From Lotus japonicus (taxonomy: Eukaryota; Streptophyta; Magnoliopsida; Fabales; Fabaceae): DNA of 64,000 nucleotides. The translations under genes and the position numbers were made by a program. Positions within the stretch are counted from its first letter, which is position 1, and the number at the start of each line of letters is the position of its first letter. The notes beneath the pieces are model-generated. The model did not search any database. It was given only the letters and a program-made list of their open reading frames with translations, and was not told the DNA's origin. Of this stretch, positions 11,201-22,130 are shown in pieces. The DNA lies in contig NC_080046.1 in the NCBI RefSeq assembly GCF_012489685.1, forward strand, positions 29,193,881 through 29,257,880, in the 5' to 3' direction.

Positions 11201-11967
11201 TACAGAGGGAGGGCATTATGTGGTCTATTCCAGAATCAGTTTCGACATTACTGGCTGAATGGAGTCAGATACGCAAAAATACATCAAGAATTCTGTGGGA
11301 GATGATTCCTTATGCATTATGCTGGGAGATATGGATGGCAAGGAATAATGTGATTTTCCATGATAAACTTTTTGATGTGGAAGCCATTTGGGAGTCTCAT
11401 GTATTTTTATTGTTTACTTGGATAAGAGCTTGGTGGAAAGACTATCCTTATGATGCAACTCAGTTTGAAAGGGGCTTCTCAAAAATTGATCTAACGGCCA
11501 AGGTTAGTGTGCGGCCTCATATCCCTTGGAAACCACCTCAAGGGACGATTTTGAAATTCAATGTGGATGGTTCTTTTCAATCAGGACGAGCAGGCATTGG
11601 GGGGATTTTGAGGAATAGTGCAAAGGAGGTGCTTGGGGAGTTTTCTAGAAAGGTGGAGGTAAAACGAGCTGATGAGGCGGAGGTTTTGGCAATCTTGTAT
11701 GCCTTATTATTTTGTCAGTAACTCATGATAGTTTCGATACTAATTGAGAGTGACTCAAGTCTTGCTGTGGATTGGGTGAGCGGAACAAAAAATAGACCTT
11801 GGAATTTAACTAATGAGTTGAATATGATTGACTATTTATATCCATTGGTGGCGTGCTGTGGGGTGTCTCATATTTTGAGGGAAGGGAATATGGAGGCGGA
11901 CGAACTCGCAAAGGAGGGATGTTCTCGTGAGGTGCCAATTTGGAAATATGTTGGACAACAAGGCTAA
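8290..11967 (+). pseudogene. LINE ORF2: endonuclease end, reverse transcriptase, RNase H (broken)
   Basis: The frame begins in the last part of an AP endonuclease (LDLPLNNGDYTWF, SRLDRWLVSDE, VSDHMAVGLFF). A TGA at 8553-8555 interrupts it, then an open stretch to about 10300 carries the RT domain: APGPDGFSMDFFKKFW, YRPIGLIGSIYKLLSKVL, KIDFAKAYDNVEWDYM, GLRQGDPLSPLLFNIVANGM and catalytic FADD at about 9868. A frameshift near 10300, a TGA at about 10772, another frameshift near 11035 and a TAA at 11719-11721 follow. The 3' part has a zf-RVT-like CIFC..THLFLHCP motif and an RNase H domain (FNVDGSF, ESDSSLAVDW, GNMEADELAKEG), ending TAA at 11965-11967. Three stops and two frameshifts indicate an old copy. 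This protein would nick target DNA and reverse-transcribe LINE RNA. Confidence 0.9.
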
Positions 11968-12998
11968 CATAACATGTTTGGCTGGTTGTTTTGCTTCTTA
12001 CTGTGTTTTGCAGGGTCATAAAGCTATGGGAGATTTTGCTGTTTTGTAAATTACTGGTGGGGCTTGCTGTAACACCCCGATTTCGGTGGCGTCACTTTAG
12101 TAACTCAAGAATAAAATAAAGCGGAAAAGCAGGTATTTTTTTTGTTTTGTTTAAATAAAAAGACTTGTCGATATAAAGACTCATCCCAATCGCGATTAAC
12201 AGCGATTAATATACAATACAAGCACACCCTTGCTGTAACTAAAAACATCGTCACGAGTGTCCTCAAGTGACGGAAAGTAACATCAAGTAACTAAAAGTAT
12301 TGCCCAATGGCAAACAAGTGCGATTCATAAATAGAGTCATAAGTTTTATAAATACAGTCCTCCGAAGAGTAAGTCAGCCCAAAACGGCTTCCAAAAAAAG
12401 ACTTCTTACGTCCGACTACTCCATGCGATTCCCATCTACGGAGAACCACACCGAAAGCAACCTGTCGGAAACTACCCTGTCCCAAAAGTACAAATGACGA
12501 ATCAGAGCTATGACACTAACACCCAACCTTAGTAGGCTCTAAACACCCATACCCTATACTTCCATCATCGACCCTCATCTGGTCAGGCATTCAGTCCGGG
12601 TCCTCGTCGAAAGCTTCAGTAATAGTCATTACGCTCCTGGTCCTCCTTGAGTGACGAATCATCACGAATCGGCTGACGGACGCCTGGCAGCAGGCTGACC
12701 GCCCAAACACAAACATACAAACAAAGCCAAGGCGCTAGGGTCAACTCACGGAATAAAATAGATAATACAAACAACATGTGAAGAATAAGGGGGTATATAT
12801 ATATATGTTGTATATATACATGTAATTTATGTATTGCCTACCCTAAGGTATATACATAACATGTTATCAAGGCTCTAATAAACAATTCGATATCTGCTAT
12901 CTCAACAGTTCAATAAACAATGGCTCAATAATTCAACAAGGGTGCATGTATGCATGCAATGTCAATTCAGAAGATTATCCCAACAATTAGGCATGTCA

Positions 12999-13405
12999 AG
13001 TCGATCCAACCCATCGGGTTGAACATACGGACTCGCACACGCAACAAGTGACAACGCCAAGTCGGTTCACTCAAAAAAGTCGAACATACGGACGTTGCGC
13101 GGGTCCAATGACTATCGCCGAATCGATCCAATCCATCGGATTGAACATACGGATCCGCGCGTGTCGAAAAGTTGTCGCTGAATCGATCCAATCCCTCGGA
13201 TTGAACATACGGATTCACGCGAGTTAAAATGGCAATCGCTGAATCGATCCAATCCATCGGATTGAACATACGGACCCACGCGTGCCTGAATGACTACCGC
13301 CGAATCGATCCAATCCATCGTATTGAATATACGGATCCGCGCGTGTCAACAATTATTGCCGAATCGGCCCAACCCGTCGGGTTTGGACATACGAATTCGC
13401 GCCGC
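12999..13405. repeat. Tandem array in LTR C, about 60-bp unit, about 7 copies
   Basis: Repeating core AATCGATCCAATCCATCGGA then TTGAACATACGGAYYC, with starts at about 13121, 13181, 13242, 13303 and 13362. The spacing is 59-61 bp. Outer copies are more diverged. Confidence 0.92.
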
Positions 13406-13921
13406 AAAGTCGAAGATACACTCTTGGTGTCCTTCTATAAAGGCCCAGTCTTTCGACCGTCCCAAAACCCCGAACGTATGCATAATGCAATATAGTTAAC
13501 CAAACATCGAATCGTCCTCACACGTACGAGTTTAACCACAAATCTCAATTTAAAAGTACCCGAAGGTCAAAGTCGTCTTGCGACTAGGCTGTGAAAAGCC
13601 GGAGTACATATTGCACTCAGTGACATTTCCATGGTCACTATGGTTCATCCCCGTGACGACCATCAAATCATCTCAAGTTCAAAGCTTTTCGACTACTTCC
13701 CGTTTTTCACAATCATTTCCTACTCTTAAATTTTCCTAAAGGTCTCGTTAGTTAATCAAAGCATTTCAAGTTGAGTTAATCAAGTTATGAGGTTTATTAT
13801 TGAAATCCGAATTCCATAAGTTCTCAAGTTCCAAATTCCAACTATTCAAAGTTTCCCAACTCTCCCAAATATAATCCCCGGGAAAAGTCTAAGTATTTCA
13901 AAGAGGGCTAGATCTCAGACC

Positions 13922-13926
13922 TCAGG
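13922..13926. other. Target duplication TCAGG, left of element B
   Basis: Identical to 30970-30974 on the other side of element B. It defines B as one insertion into LTR C. Confidence 0.92.
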
Positions 13927-14472
13927 TGTAACACCCCGATTTCGGTGGCGTCACTTTAGTAACCAAAAGTAAACTTAATGCGGAAAAACGTGAAATATTT
14001 TTTTTCGATAATAACTAAGACAAGACTGAATTAAATAAAACCCAAAAGCGAAAAGTAATAAAACTAATATACAATATATAAACAGCCCCCGCTGTAAGTA
14101 GCAACCTCGTCACGAGTAAACCTCCAGTGACGGAAAGAAAAGTGTAACGCCCGAAGGCAAAAGGTACAATCCACAAGAAAGGTCAAGTGTCCGCAACACT
14201 ATCCCTCAAAACTGAGAATAAGCTGGCCCATCGGCCTGAAGCAAGACCTCCTAAGTCCAACCAACACTCTGTGATTCCCGTAAAGAACCACACAAAAAGC
14301 TATAGGTGGGAAACTACCCTGTCCCCAAAGAAAACAAATGATGTTCAGAGCTAAGACTCTACTCCTACACTAATCCCATCTCGAGGAGCTCACACTAACA
14401 CTCATTCCTACATGCTAGCGTGATCGTCGTCCGAATTTGAAATCCAGAACGACCTAGTCTATGTACACCATC
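13927..14472 (-). repeat. Element B 3' LTR, segment left of nested element A
   Basis: Aligns with 27080-27625 of the other B LTR (start TGTAACACC, ending ..GTACACCATC). It is broken at 14472 by the family A element and resumes at 21504. Confidence 0.92.
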
Positions 14473-15495
14473 TGATGAGGACAAGGACAAGGACAAGGGT
14501 CATGGAGCACTAAAAGGACTTGGAGGACCAATGACAAGGGCTAGAGCTAAAAAGGCCAAAGAGACTCTTCAGCAAGTAGTGGCAACCATTCTTGAAGACA
14601 AAGTGGTAGAAGAGATGGAACCAAAAATCATGATGATCATTCAGGCCCAAGAAGAAGAGCCAGCCCACGCATAGGGGCTGCCATGTGATGTTTTGTTTTA
14701 TTTTATTTCAATAAAAATGCAAAGGACCAATTGAATAAGTTGGATCCAAATGCATTATGTAGCTGAATTTTATTTTAGTGTGTTTAATCCACTTCAAGTG
14801 GTGTGTGTTTGCATGTGGCGCATGAAGGGCTTAAAGGGAGGGATCCATTCCTTTCTTAAAACTCTTTGAATGTGTTTGAATTTCAATAAGTTCTGAATGG
14901 AGGAGTTACATCAGCAAAGTAAAAGGATTGAAGAGCTTTCAAAGGCAAGAATGGAGTTACAAAGACAAGGAAATTAAGTGCATAAAGAGCATTGAATGCT
15001 AACACCCTGGTCAGAATAACAATCAAGAAAGGGAGTTACATGAAGCAATCAGCCACTAAAAACACGTTCAGGGCTGAAGCATATCACGATCTTCCTCTTT
15101 TAATTTGTAACTCCTAGCCTAGGATTCTTCTAGAGAAATTACACCTCATCATTTTTTTGTAACTAGGCTGAATTTCCTTCTTCTTTATAAGGACCACTCC
15201 TTCAATGTAATAGACAGATTATGAATGAATTAGTATTTTTTTTCTGAGTGATTCAGATTTGTGAGAGTGATTCTCATAGTTCTTGAGTGATTCAAGAATT
15301 AGGCTTATCAAGGGTTTGCCACCACCTTTGTGTGAAGTCTTCATCTTCCATTTCACTAAAACTTCCCCTCTTTTCTGTCCATTTCCCTTCTATCACGAAA
15401 TTCTTCTTCTTCTTTCTCACATTTCAGAGTTCTCATCATCCAAGATCAATCCTAGACGATCCATTTCAGCCCTTGCATCAACTTGGGGCGTATCA
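14473..15495 (+). repeat. 5' LTR of family A element
   Basis: Starts TGATGAGG, ends GCGTATCA. Differs from the 3' LTR by very few bases; the clearest is a patch at about 15001-15005 (AACA here, ATGTT in the 3' LTR at 21008-21012). Confidence 0.95.
15184..15192 (+). promoter_or_regulatory. TATA-like box in family A LTR
   Basis: TTTATAAGG, 303 bp before the LTR end, repeated in the other family A LTRs. Likely core promoter for the element RNA; the start site itself is not visible. Confidence 0.5.
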
Positions 15496-15497
15496 TT

Positions 15498-15510
15498 TGG
15501 TAATCAGAGC
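15498..15510 (+). other. Primer-binding site of element A
   Basis: TGGTAATCAGAGC, two bases (TT) after the LTR. It matches the tRNA-Met-type site TGGTATCAGAGC except for one extra A. Confidence 0.75.
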
Positions 15511-16100
15511 TCCGGTTCTAGGATTTTGGTTTCTTTTCTTATCTGGAATTTTGGTTAGCAACTCTTTGTCATTTCTTGTTTCCTTGATTTTAGTTTTTGT
15601 TTCTTTTGGCTGAACCATTGCAAAAGTTAAGCCTTGTTAATTGTTCAGAATCAAAAACAAATTACAAAACGAAAATTCGAAAAAAAAAAACGAAAATTCA
15701 AAAAAAAAAAGGCTGAATGGTTCTTGTTTAATTAGCCAAATTCAATTGTTCAAGGTAATTTTGTTGCTAGCATTCCAATTTATTTTCTTCTTTCTGTTTG
15801 TTCTTGAATTCTTCTTTAGTCTCTAAATATTTTGAGTCCTTTCCATTTCTGTGGTGATTTGTCTTGTCTTCTTTTGTTTCATATTCTAAAGTCTATTCTA
15901 ATCTGTGTGACTCTACACAAATTTGGTGGCATAATTCTTTGTGTGTCTTAACTTTGATTTACTCAAGAGATTGTGAGAATTTTTGAGTGGAAAAAGGCAA
16001 GAGTGCACATCATAGAAAAGCCAATTTGAGGGAAACACGAGAGAAGTGAGGTAAACACTAACATTTGTTTGTTCTACTTGAATCTTTTCATTTGTCAAAG
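15511..16100 (+). other. Untranslated leader of element A
   Basis: AT-rich sequence with two A-runs near 15680-15710 and no conserved frame. This would be the RNA leader, probably carrying packaging signals, though none is recognisable. Confidence 0.6.
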
Positions 16101-19100
16101 ATGTCAGGAGAAGAGGAGGAGCAACCAGCAGTGCAACTTTCGACCATCGAAATGCGGGCTCTTACACAACATCTGGAAAACTTAATGAGGAGGCAAACTG
16201 AAGAGATCCACGAAAGGCTGGATCAAATGGAGAACCGGAACAATAGTGACAGTGAAGGCGGGAGGCCACGACGAATTCGTGAAAATCCTAGACCTGCTCG
16301 GATTGAGGGAGTCAAATTCCAAATTCCTCCTTTTAAGGGAAAGAGTGATCCAGAGGCATACTTGGAGTGGGAACTCAAAATAGAGCATGTCTTTGCTTGC
16401 AACAACTATGAGGAGGACCAAAAGGTGAAACTTGCAGCTGCTCACTTTTCAGACTATGCTCTTGTTTGGTGGAATAAGTTTGCAAAAGAGAGATTGAGAA
16501 ATGAGGAGCCAGCGGTGGAAACATGGGCTGAAATGAAACGAATCATGAGGAAAAGATATGTCCCTTCAAGCCATGCTAGGGATGTAAAATTTAAACTTCA
16601 AAAACTTACCCAAGGCAGCAAGAGTGTTGAGGAGTATTACAAAGAACTTGAGGTGCTTATGTTGCAAGCCAATCTTGAGGAGGATGAAGAGGTAACCATG
16701 ATTCGATTTATTAATGGTTTATCTAATGATGTTAGAGATATTGTAGAACTTCAGGAATATGTAGACATGGAAGAATTGCTGCACAAGGCCACTAAAGTTG
16801 AGCAACAACTCAAAAGGAAAGGGCTTGCAAGGAAGAGTTCTACCAATTCCAATTCATCTTGGAGAGACAGAATGAAAGATGAAGGGCCGAGCACCCTTAG
16901 CAAACCAGCCACCAAACCACAAGCTTCAGCTTCTTCAAAACCTCTTGAACAACCATCCAAAAAGAGCAAAGAGGTCAAGTGCTTCAAATGCCAAGGTATG
17001 GGACATTATGCTTATGAATGTGCCTCCAAAAAGACCATGATTCTTAAGGATGATGGAGACTACACCAGTGAGTCCGAAGGAGAACAAAGTGAAGAAGAAG
17101 AGGAGGCAGCCATGAATGGTGAACTGTTGATGATCCGGAGAATGCTTGGTAGCCAACAAAAGCCAAAGAAAGAAAGCCAAAGAGAGAATATCTTTCACAC
17201 AAGATGTTCTGTCAATGGGCAGATTTGCTTGATGATTGTTGATGGCGGGAGCTGTACTAATGTGGCTAGTGAAAGAATGGTGGAGAAGCTGAACCTGGTC
17301 ACAAAACCACATCCTTGGCCATACAAACTTCAATGGCTCAGCCACTATGGAGAAATACAAGTAAGTAAGCAAGTTGAAGTTGACTTTTCCATTGGCAAAT
17401 ACAGGGATAAGGTTCTTTGTGATGTTGTTCCCATGGAGGCTAGTCACATACTGTTGGGAAGACCATGGCAATATGACACCAACTCTGATCATAATGGCAG
17501 CACCAACAAGATCTCATTCCAACATCAGGGCCAGAAAATTACGCTCAAACCTTTGAGCCCTAGGGAGGTGCGTGAGGATCAAAAGAAAATGAGAGAAAAG
17601 ATTGAACAAGAGAGAAAAGAAAAGAGTGAGACACTTGAGAGAAAGCAAAAAGAAAAGAGTGAAACACTTGAGAGAGAGCAAAAAGAAAAGAGTGAAATAC
17701 TTGAGAGAAAAGAAATTTGTTTGATCAAAAAGAGAGAGGTGAAAAGGATGATAGCTTCAAAACAGATCCTATACTTGATGTTTTGCAAAAATCAGATTTT
17801 GAACACTAACACTTTTGAAAATTTTGAACTGCCGTCTAGTGTTAAATCTCTTTTGCAGGATTATGAGGATGTGTTTCCAACAAGTGTTCCAAGTGGTCTA
17901 CCACCACTGAGAGGAATTGAGCATCAAATTGATCTCATTCCGGGAGCTTCTTTGCCTAATAGGCCAGCATATAGAAGCAACCCACAAGAAACCACTGAAA
18001 TTCAAAGACAAGTGGAAGAACTCTTGAACAAAGGGTGGGTAAGAAATAGCATGAGTCCTTGTGCTGTACCGGTGATTTTGGTACCAAAGAAAGATGGGAC
18101 TTGGAGAATGTGCTCTGATTGTAGAGCCTTGAATAACATCACCATTAAGTATAGGCACCCTATTCCTAGACTTGATGATTTGCTTGATGAATTGCATGGA
18201 GCATGTTATTTTTCTAAAATTGATTTGAAAAGTGGTTACAATCAGATAAGGATTAAAGAAGGGGATGAATGGAAAACTGCTTTCAAAACTAAATATGGTT
18301 TGTATGAATGGTTGGTTATGCCTTTTGGTTTAACTAATGCACCTAGTACTTTTATGAGACTAATGAACCATGTTTTGAGGGAATTCATTGGGAAATTTGT
18401 GGTTGTGTACTTTGATGATATTTTGGTCTATAGCACTACTCTTGAGCTGCATGTTGAGCACTTAAGATCCGTCTTGAGTATGCTTAGAAAGGAACAATTG
18501 TTTGCCAATCTTGAGAAATGCACTTTTTGCACTGACCATGTTGTGTTTCTTGGTTTTGTTGTGAGTTCGAAAGGAGTGCAGGTTGATGAGGAAAAGATCA
18601 AAGCCATTCAAGAGTGGCCCACTCCTAAATCCGTGGGTGATGTAAGAAGTTTTCATGGCTTGGCCAGTTTCTACAGGAGGTTTGTAAAGGACTTTAGTAC
18701 CTTGGCAGCACCCCTAAATGAAGTGGTGAAAAAGAATGTGGGTTTTCATTGGGGAAAGAATCAAGAAGAGGCCTTTGCTGCCCTAAAGCATAAGCTTACC
18801 CATGCACCTATACTTGCTTTACCTAACTTTGCTAAATCTTTTGAACTTGAATGTGATGCTTCAAATGTAGGTATTGGTGCTGTGTTGCTTCAAGAAGGCC
18901 ACCCAATTGCTTATTTTAGTGAAAAGTTAAGCGGAGCTGCCCTTAACTATTCTACTTATGATAAGGAATTGTATGCTTTGGTGAGAGCTTTGAAGACTTG
19001 GCAGCATTATCTTTTGCCCAAGGAATTCGTGATTCAGAGTGATCATGAGTCGCTGAAATACTTGAAGGGGCAAGGTAAGTTGAACAAAAGGCATGCCAAA

Positions 19101-20681
19101 TGGGTTGAATTTTTGGAACAATTTCCCTATGTCATAAAACACAAAAAAGGGAAAAGTAACATTGTGGCTGATGCTTTATCCAGGAGACACGTGTTGCTTT
19201 CCATGTTAGAGACTAAATTGCTAGGACTTGAACATGTGAAAGAAATGTATGAAAAAGATGATAACTTTGCTGAAATTTTTGTGGCTTGTGAGAAAGTTTC
19301 TCAAAATGGATTTTATAGGCACAATGGATTTTTATTTAAGGAAAACAGGTTGTGTGTGCCTAAAAGTTCCATTAGAGAACTGCTTGTTAAAGAATCCCAT
19401 GCTGGGGGATTAATGGGTCATTTTGGAGTCCAAAAGACTCTAGAAACTTTACAGGAACATTTCTATTGGCCCAAAATGAAACATGATGTGATCAAGTTTT
19501 GTGAACATTGCATTGTTTGCAAGAAGGCTAAGTCTAAGGTGATGCCACATGGTTTGTATACTTCTTTGCCAATCCCTGAATACCCTTGGGTTGACTTGTC
19601 TATGGACTTTGTTTTAGGCCTCCCTAGAACAAAGAATGGTAAGGATTCCATTTTTGTGGTTGTTGATAGGTTTTCAAAAATGGCTCACTTTATTCCTTGC
19701 AGGAAAGCTGATGATGCTTGTCACGTTGCTGATTTGTTCTTTAAAGAAGTTGTAAGACTTCATGGGATGCCTAGAAGCATAGTTAGTGATAGGGACACCA
19801 AGTTCCTAAGTCACTTCTGGAGGACTTTATGGGGGAAGTTAGGCACCAAACTTTTGTTCTCTACCACTTGCCACCCACAAACTGATGGGCAAACTGAGGT
19901 GGTTAATAGGACCCTAGGCACTTTGCTTAGGACTGTCCTTAAGGCCAATTTAAAGGCTTGGGAGGCGTGTTTGCCTCATGTTGAATTTGCTTACAATAGG
20001 GCTGTCCATAGCACTACCAATTGCTCTCCATTTGAAGTAGTGTATGGATTTAACCCTTTGACTCCTCTTGATTTGTTGCCTATGCCTAACATTTCTGTTT
20101 TCAAGCACAAGGAAGGACAGGGCAAAGCTGAATATGTCAAGAAGATGCATGAGCGTGTGAAGGCTCAAATTGAGAGAAAGAATGAGAGTTATGCTAGGCA
20201 AGCTAACAAGGGAAGAAAGGAGGTGGTGTTCCAACCCGGAGATTGGGTTTGGGTGCACATGAGGAAGGAAAGGTTTCCAGAACAAAGGAAATCCAAACTC
20301 CAACCTAGAGGGGATGGACCTTTTCAAGTGCTTGAGAGAATCAATAACAATGCCTACAAAATAGAGCTTCCAGGTGAGTATAACATCAGCTCAACCTTTA
20401 ATGTCTCTGATTTATCTCTCTTTGATGCAGATGGCGGAGAATTTGATTTGAGGTCAAATCCTTTTCAAGAGGGAGGGAATGATGAGGACAAGGACAAGGA
20501 CAAGGGTCATGGAGCACTAAAAGGACTTGGAGGACCAATGACAAGGGCTAGAGCTAAAAAGGCCAAAGAGACTCTTCAGCAAGTAGTGGCAACCATTCTT
20601 GAAGACAAAGTGGTAGAAGAGATGGAACCAAAAATCATGATGATCATTCAGGCCCAAGAAGAAGAGCCAGCCCACGCATAG
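16101..20681 (+). CDS. Gag-pol polyprotein of family A (1526 aa, uninterrupted)
   Basis: Start chosen at ATG 16101 (AAGATGTCAGG context; [12 protein letters not shown]). The frame is open from 16065, but those extra residues are unlikely to be used. Order: gag core ([46 protein letters not shown]) around residues 90-225; zinc knuckle [14 protein letters not shown] at about 294; protease with [12 protein letters not shown] at about 380; a repeated KEKSETLER linker; RT with [13 protein letters not shown] and catalytic YFDD at about 770; RNase H beginning [13 protein letters not shown]; integrase HHCC zinc region ([13 protein letters not shown]) and D,D,E core ([29 protein letters not shown]). 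The last 67 codons lie in the 3' LTR and end [21 protein letters not shown]. No stop or frameshift. It makes the particle, copies the RNA and integrates the cDNA. Confidence 0.96.
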   Translation: MSGEEEEQPAVQLSTIEMRALTQHLENLMRRQTEEIHERLDQMENRNNSDSEGGRPRRIRENPRPARIEGVKFQIPPFKGKSDPEAYLEWELKIEHVFACNNYEEDQKVKLAAAHFSDYALVWWNKFAKERLRNEEPAVETWAEMKRIMRKRYVPSSHARDVKFKLQKLTQGSKSVEEYYKELEVLMLQANLEEDEEVTMIRFINGLSNDVRDIVELQEYVDMEELLHKATKVEQQLKRKGLARKSSTNSNSSWRDRMKDEGPSTLSKPATKPQASASSKPLEQPSKKSKEVKCFKCQGMGHYAYECASKKTMILKDDGDYTSESEGEQSEEEEEAAMNGELLMIRRMLGSQQKPKKESQRENIFHTRCSVNGQICLMIVDGGSCTNVASERMVEKLNLVTKPHPWPYKLQWLSHYGEIQVSKQVEVDFSIGKYRDKVLCDVVPMEASHILLGRPWQYDTNSDHNGSTNKISFQHQGQKITLKPLSPREVREDQKKMREKIEQERKEKSETLERKQKEKSETLEREQKEKSEILERKEICLIKKREVKRMIASKQILYLMFCKNQILNTNTFENFELPSSVKSLLQDYEDVFPTSVPSGLPPLRGIEHQIDLIPGASLPNRPAYRSNPQETTEIQRQVEELLNKGWVRNSMSPCAVPVILVPKKDGTWRMCSDCRALNNITIKYRHPIPRLDDLLDELHGACYFSKIDLKSGYNQIRIKEGDEWKTAFKTKYGLYEWLVMPFGLTNAPSTFMRLMNHVLREFIGKFVVVYFDDILVYSTTLELHVEHLRSVLSMLRKEQLFANLEKCTFCTDHVVFLGFVVSSKGVQVDEEKIKAIQEWPTPKSVGDVRSFHGLASFYRRFVKDFSTLAAPLNEVVKKNVGFHWGKNQEEAFAALKHKLTHAPILALPNFAKSFELECDASNVGIGAVLLQEGHPIAYFSEKLSGAALNYSTYDKELYALVRALKTWQHYLLPKEFVIQSDHESLKYLKGQGKLNKRHAKWVEFLEQFPYVIKHKKGKSNIVADALSRRHVLLSMLETKLLGLEHVKEMYEKDDNFAEIFVACEKVSQNGFYRHNGFLFKENRLCVPKSSIRELLVKESHAGGLMGHFGVQKTLETLQEHFYWPKMKHDVIKFCEHCIVCKKAKSKVMPHGLYTSLPIPEYPWVDLSMDFVLGLPRTKNGKDSIFVVVDRFSKMAHFIPCRKADDACHVADLFFKEVVRLHGMPRSIVSDRDTKFLSHFWRTLWGKLGTKLLFSTTCHPQTDGQTEVVNRTLGTLLRTVLKANLKAWEACLPHVEFAYNRAVHSTTNCSPFEVVYGFNPLTPLDLLPMPNISVFKHKEGQGKAEYVKKMHERVKAQIERKNESYARQANKGRKEVVFQPGDWVWVHMRKERFPEQRKSKLQPRGDGPFQVLERINNNAYKIELPGEYNISSTFNVSDLSLFDADGGEFDLRSNPFQEGGNDEDKDKDKGHGALKGLGGPMTRARAKKAKETLQQVVATILEDKVVEEMEPKIMMIIQAQEEEPAHA
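17590..17713 (+). repeat. In-frame 33-nt tandem repeat in the protease-RT linker
   Basis: Three to four copies of a unit coding roughly [11 protein letters not shown]. Copies differ by few bases. The product would be a charged helix between protease and RT. Confidence 0.8.
20467..20479 (+). other. Polypurine tract of element A
   Basis: AAGAGGGAGGGA immediately before the TGATGAGG start of the 3' LTR; expected primer for plus-strand synthesis. It lies inside the polyprotein frame. Confidence 0.8.
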
Positions 20682-21503
20682 GGGCTGCCATGTGATGTTT
20701 TGTTTTATTTTATTTCAATAAAAATGCAAAGGACCAATTGAATAAGTTGGATCCAAATGCATTATGTAGCTGAATTTTATTTTAGTGTGTTTAATCCACT
20801 TCAAGTGGTGTGTGTTTGCATGTGGCGCATGAAGGGCTTAAAGGGAGGGATCCATTCCTTTCTTAAAACTCTTTGAATGTGTTTGAATTTCAATAAGTTC
20901 TGAATGGAGGAGTTACATCAGCAAAGTAAAAGGATTGAAGAGCTTTCAAAGGCAAGAATGGAGTTACAAAGACAAGGAAATTAAGTGCATAAAGAGCATT
21001 GAATGCTATGTTCCCTGGTCAGAATAACAATCAAGAAAGGGAGTTACATGAAGCAATCAGCCACTAAAAACACGTTCAGGGCTGAAGCATATCACGATCT
21101 TCCTCTTTTAATTTGTAACTCCTAGCCTAGGATTCTTCTAGAGAAATTACACCTCATCATTTTTTTGTAACTAGGCTGAATTTCCTTCTTCTTTATAAGG
21201 ACCACTCCTTCAATGTAATAGACAGATTATGAATGAATTAGTATTTTTTTTCTGAGTGATTCAGATTTGTGAGAGTGATTCTCATAGTTCTTGAGTGATT
21301 CAAGAATTAGGCTTATCAAGGGTTTGCCACCACCTTTGTGTGAAGTCTTCATCTTCCATTTCACTAAAACTTCCCCTCTTTTCTGTCCATTTCCCTTCTA
21401 TCACGAAATTCTTCTTCTTCTTTCTCACATTTCAGAGTTCTCATCATCCAAGATCAATCCTAGACGATCCATTTCAGCCCTTGCATCAACTTGGGGCGTA
21501 TCA
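20480..21503 (+). repeat. 3' LTR of family A element
   Basis: Pairs with 14473-15495. It ends GCGTATCA, followed by TTATCCGTCC of the B LTR, whereas the empty site has CCATCCGTCC. Confidence 0.95.
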
Positions 21504-21897
21504 TTATCCGTCCTCCTCTCGCTACCGCGATACGCTCCAGTTCCCGCATCTCAACCCTAGTTCCTCCCGAAGGATGAACCATCATGAATCAGCCCGCCGA
21601 AGACAAAGGGCGTTTGTTCGCCAAAGCACACACAGAAGACGCGAGGGTCAACTCCAAAGAATTATATAAATAATACCACCAATAGATACCAATAAAAGAT
21701 TAGCCACTTAGGCTTATAACTAGGGATAACATCCTAGGGTTGCATTATTCCACAAAGAATATAACGACTGTAAATCACAGTTAACATGCATCAAGTAGAA
21801 CTACCAAGTATCAAACACACTCATCAACTAAGTCAGAATGCATGTTGCATGAGATGATATGGCGGTTAACCCAGTTAACCAAATGCATTCCGGAAAC

Positions 21898-22130
21898 GGA
21901 TGGACATCAAACGGATCAATCCTAGCACCAGCAACGGTGGGACCATTCTGCCCGCGTGTCTCTTACACCAAACATAGGTATGGACATCAACGAGTCAATC
22001 CTAGCACCAGCAACGGTGGGACCATTTATGCTCGCGTGCCTCTGGGATGGACATCAACCGGATCAATCCTAGCACCAGCAACGGTGGGACCATTCTGCCC
22101 GCGTGTCTCTTACATCAAACCAAGGTAGCC
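21898..22130. repeat. Tandem array in B 3' LTR, units of 80 and 67 bp, 3 copies
   Basis: Units start TGGACATCAA at 21901, 21981 and 22048. Each holds GTCAATCCTAGCACCAGCAA or a close variant and GGTGGGACCATT. Confidence 0.92.

Larger units (their letters stand above)
12068..13926 (-). repeat. Solo LTR C, left part
   Basis: Starts TGTAACACCCCGATTTCGG, preceded by CTTGC (12063-12067). It continues, after removal of element B, at 30975 and ends at 33090 with GGGTCTCACA, followed by CTTGC (33091-33095). Total is about 3975 bp. No internal domain remains, so this is a solo LTR left by recombination between two LTRs. Orientation is minus: the start TGTGAGACCC.. is at 33090 on the minus strand. Confidence 0.9.
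14473..21503 (+). mobile_element. Complete Ty3/gypsy element of family A (CRM-like chromovirus), 7031 bp
   Basis: Near-identical LTRs (14473-15495 and 20480-21503), a primer site two bases after the 5' LTR, one uninterrupted gag-pol frame and a purine tract before the 3' LTR. The TGATGA..ATCA ends, DGGS protease motif and polyprotein running into the 3' LTR resemble the CRM (centromeric) clade of chromoviruses; that assignment is from family knowledge, not a tree. It sits in a B LTR; the empty site is visible at about 27619-27630. It looks young and possibly competent. Confidence 0.92.

Noticed and set aside
12999..13405. Regular repeats that could suggest a CRISPR-like array
   Set aside because: Units are contiguous at about 60 bp with diverged copies and no unique spacers, in a plant LTR.
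16935..17492. 185-codon minus-strand frame inside the family A polyprotein
   Set aside because: Antisense shadow of a strongly supported coding region.
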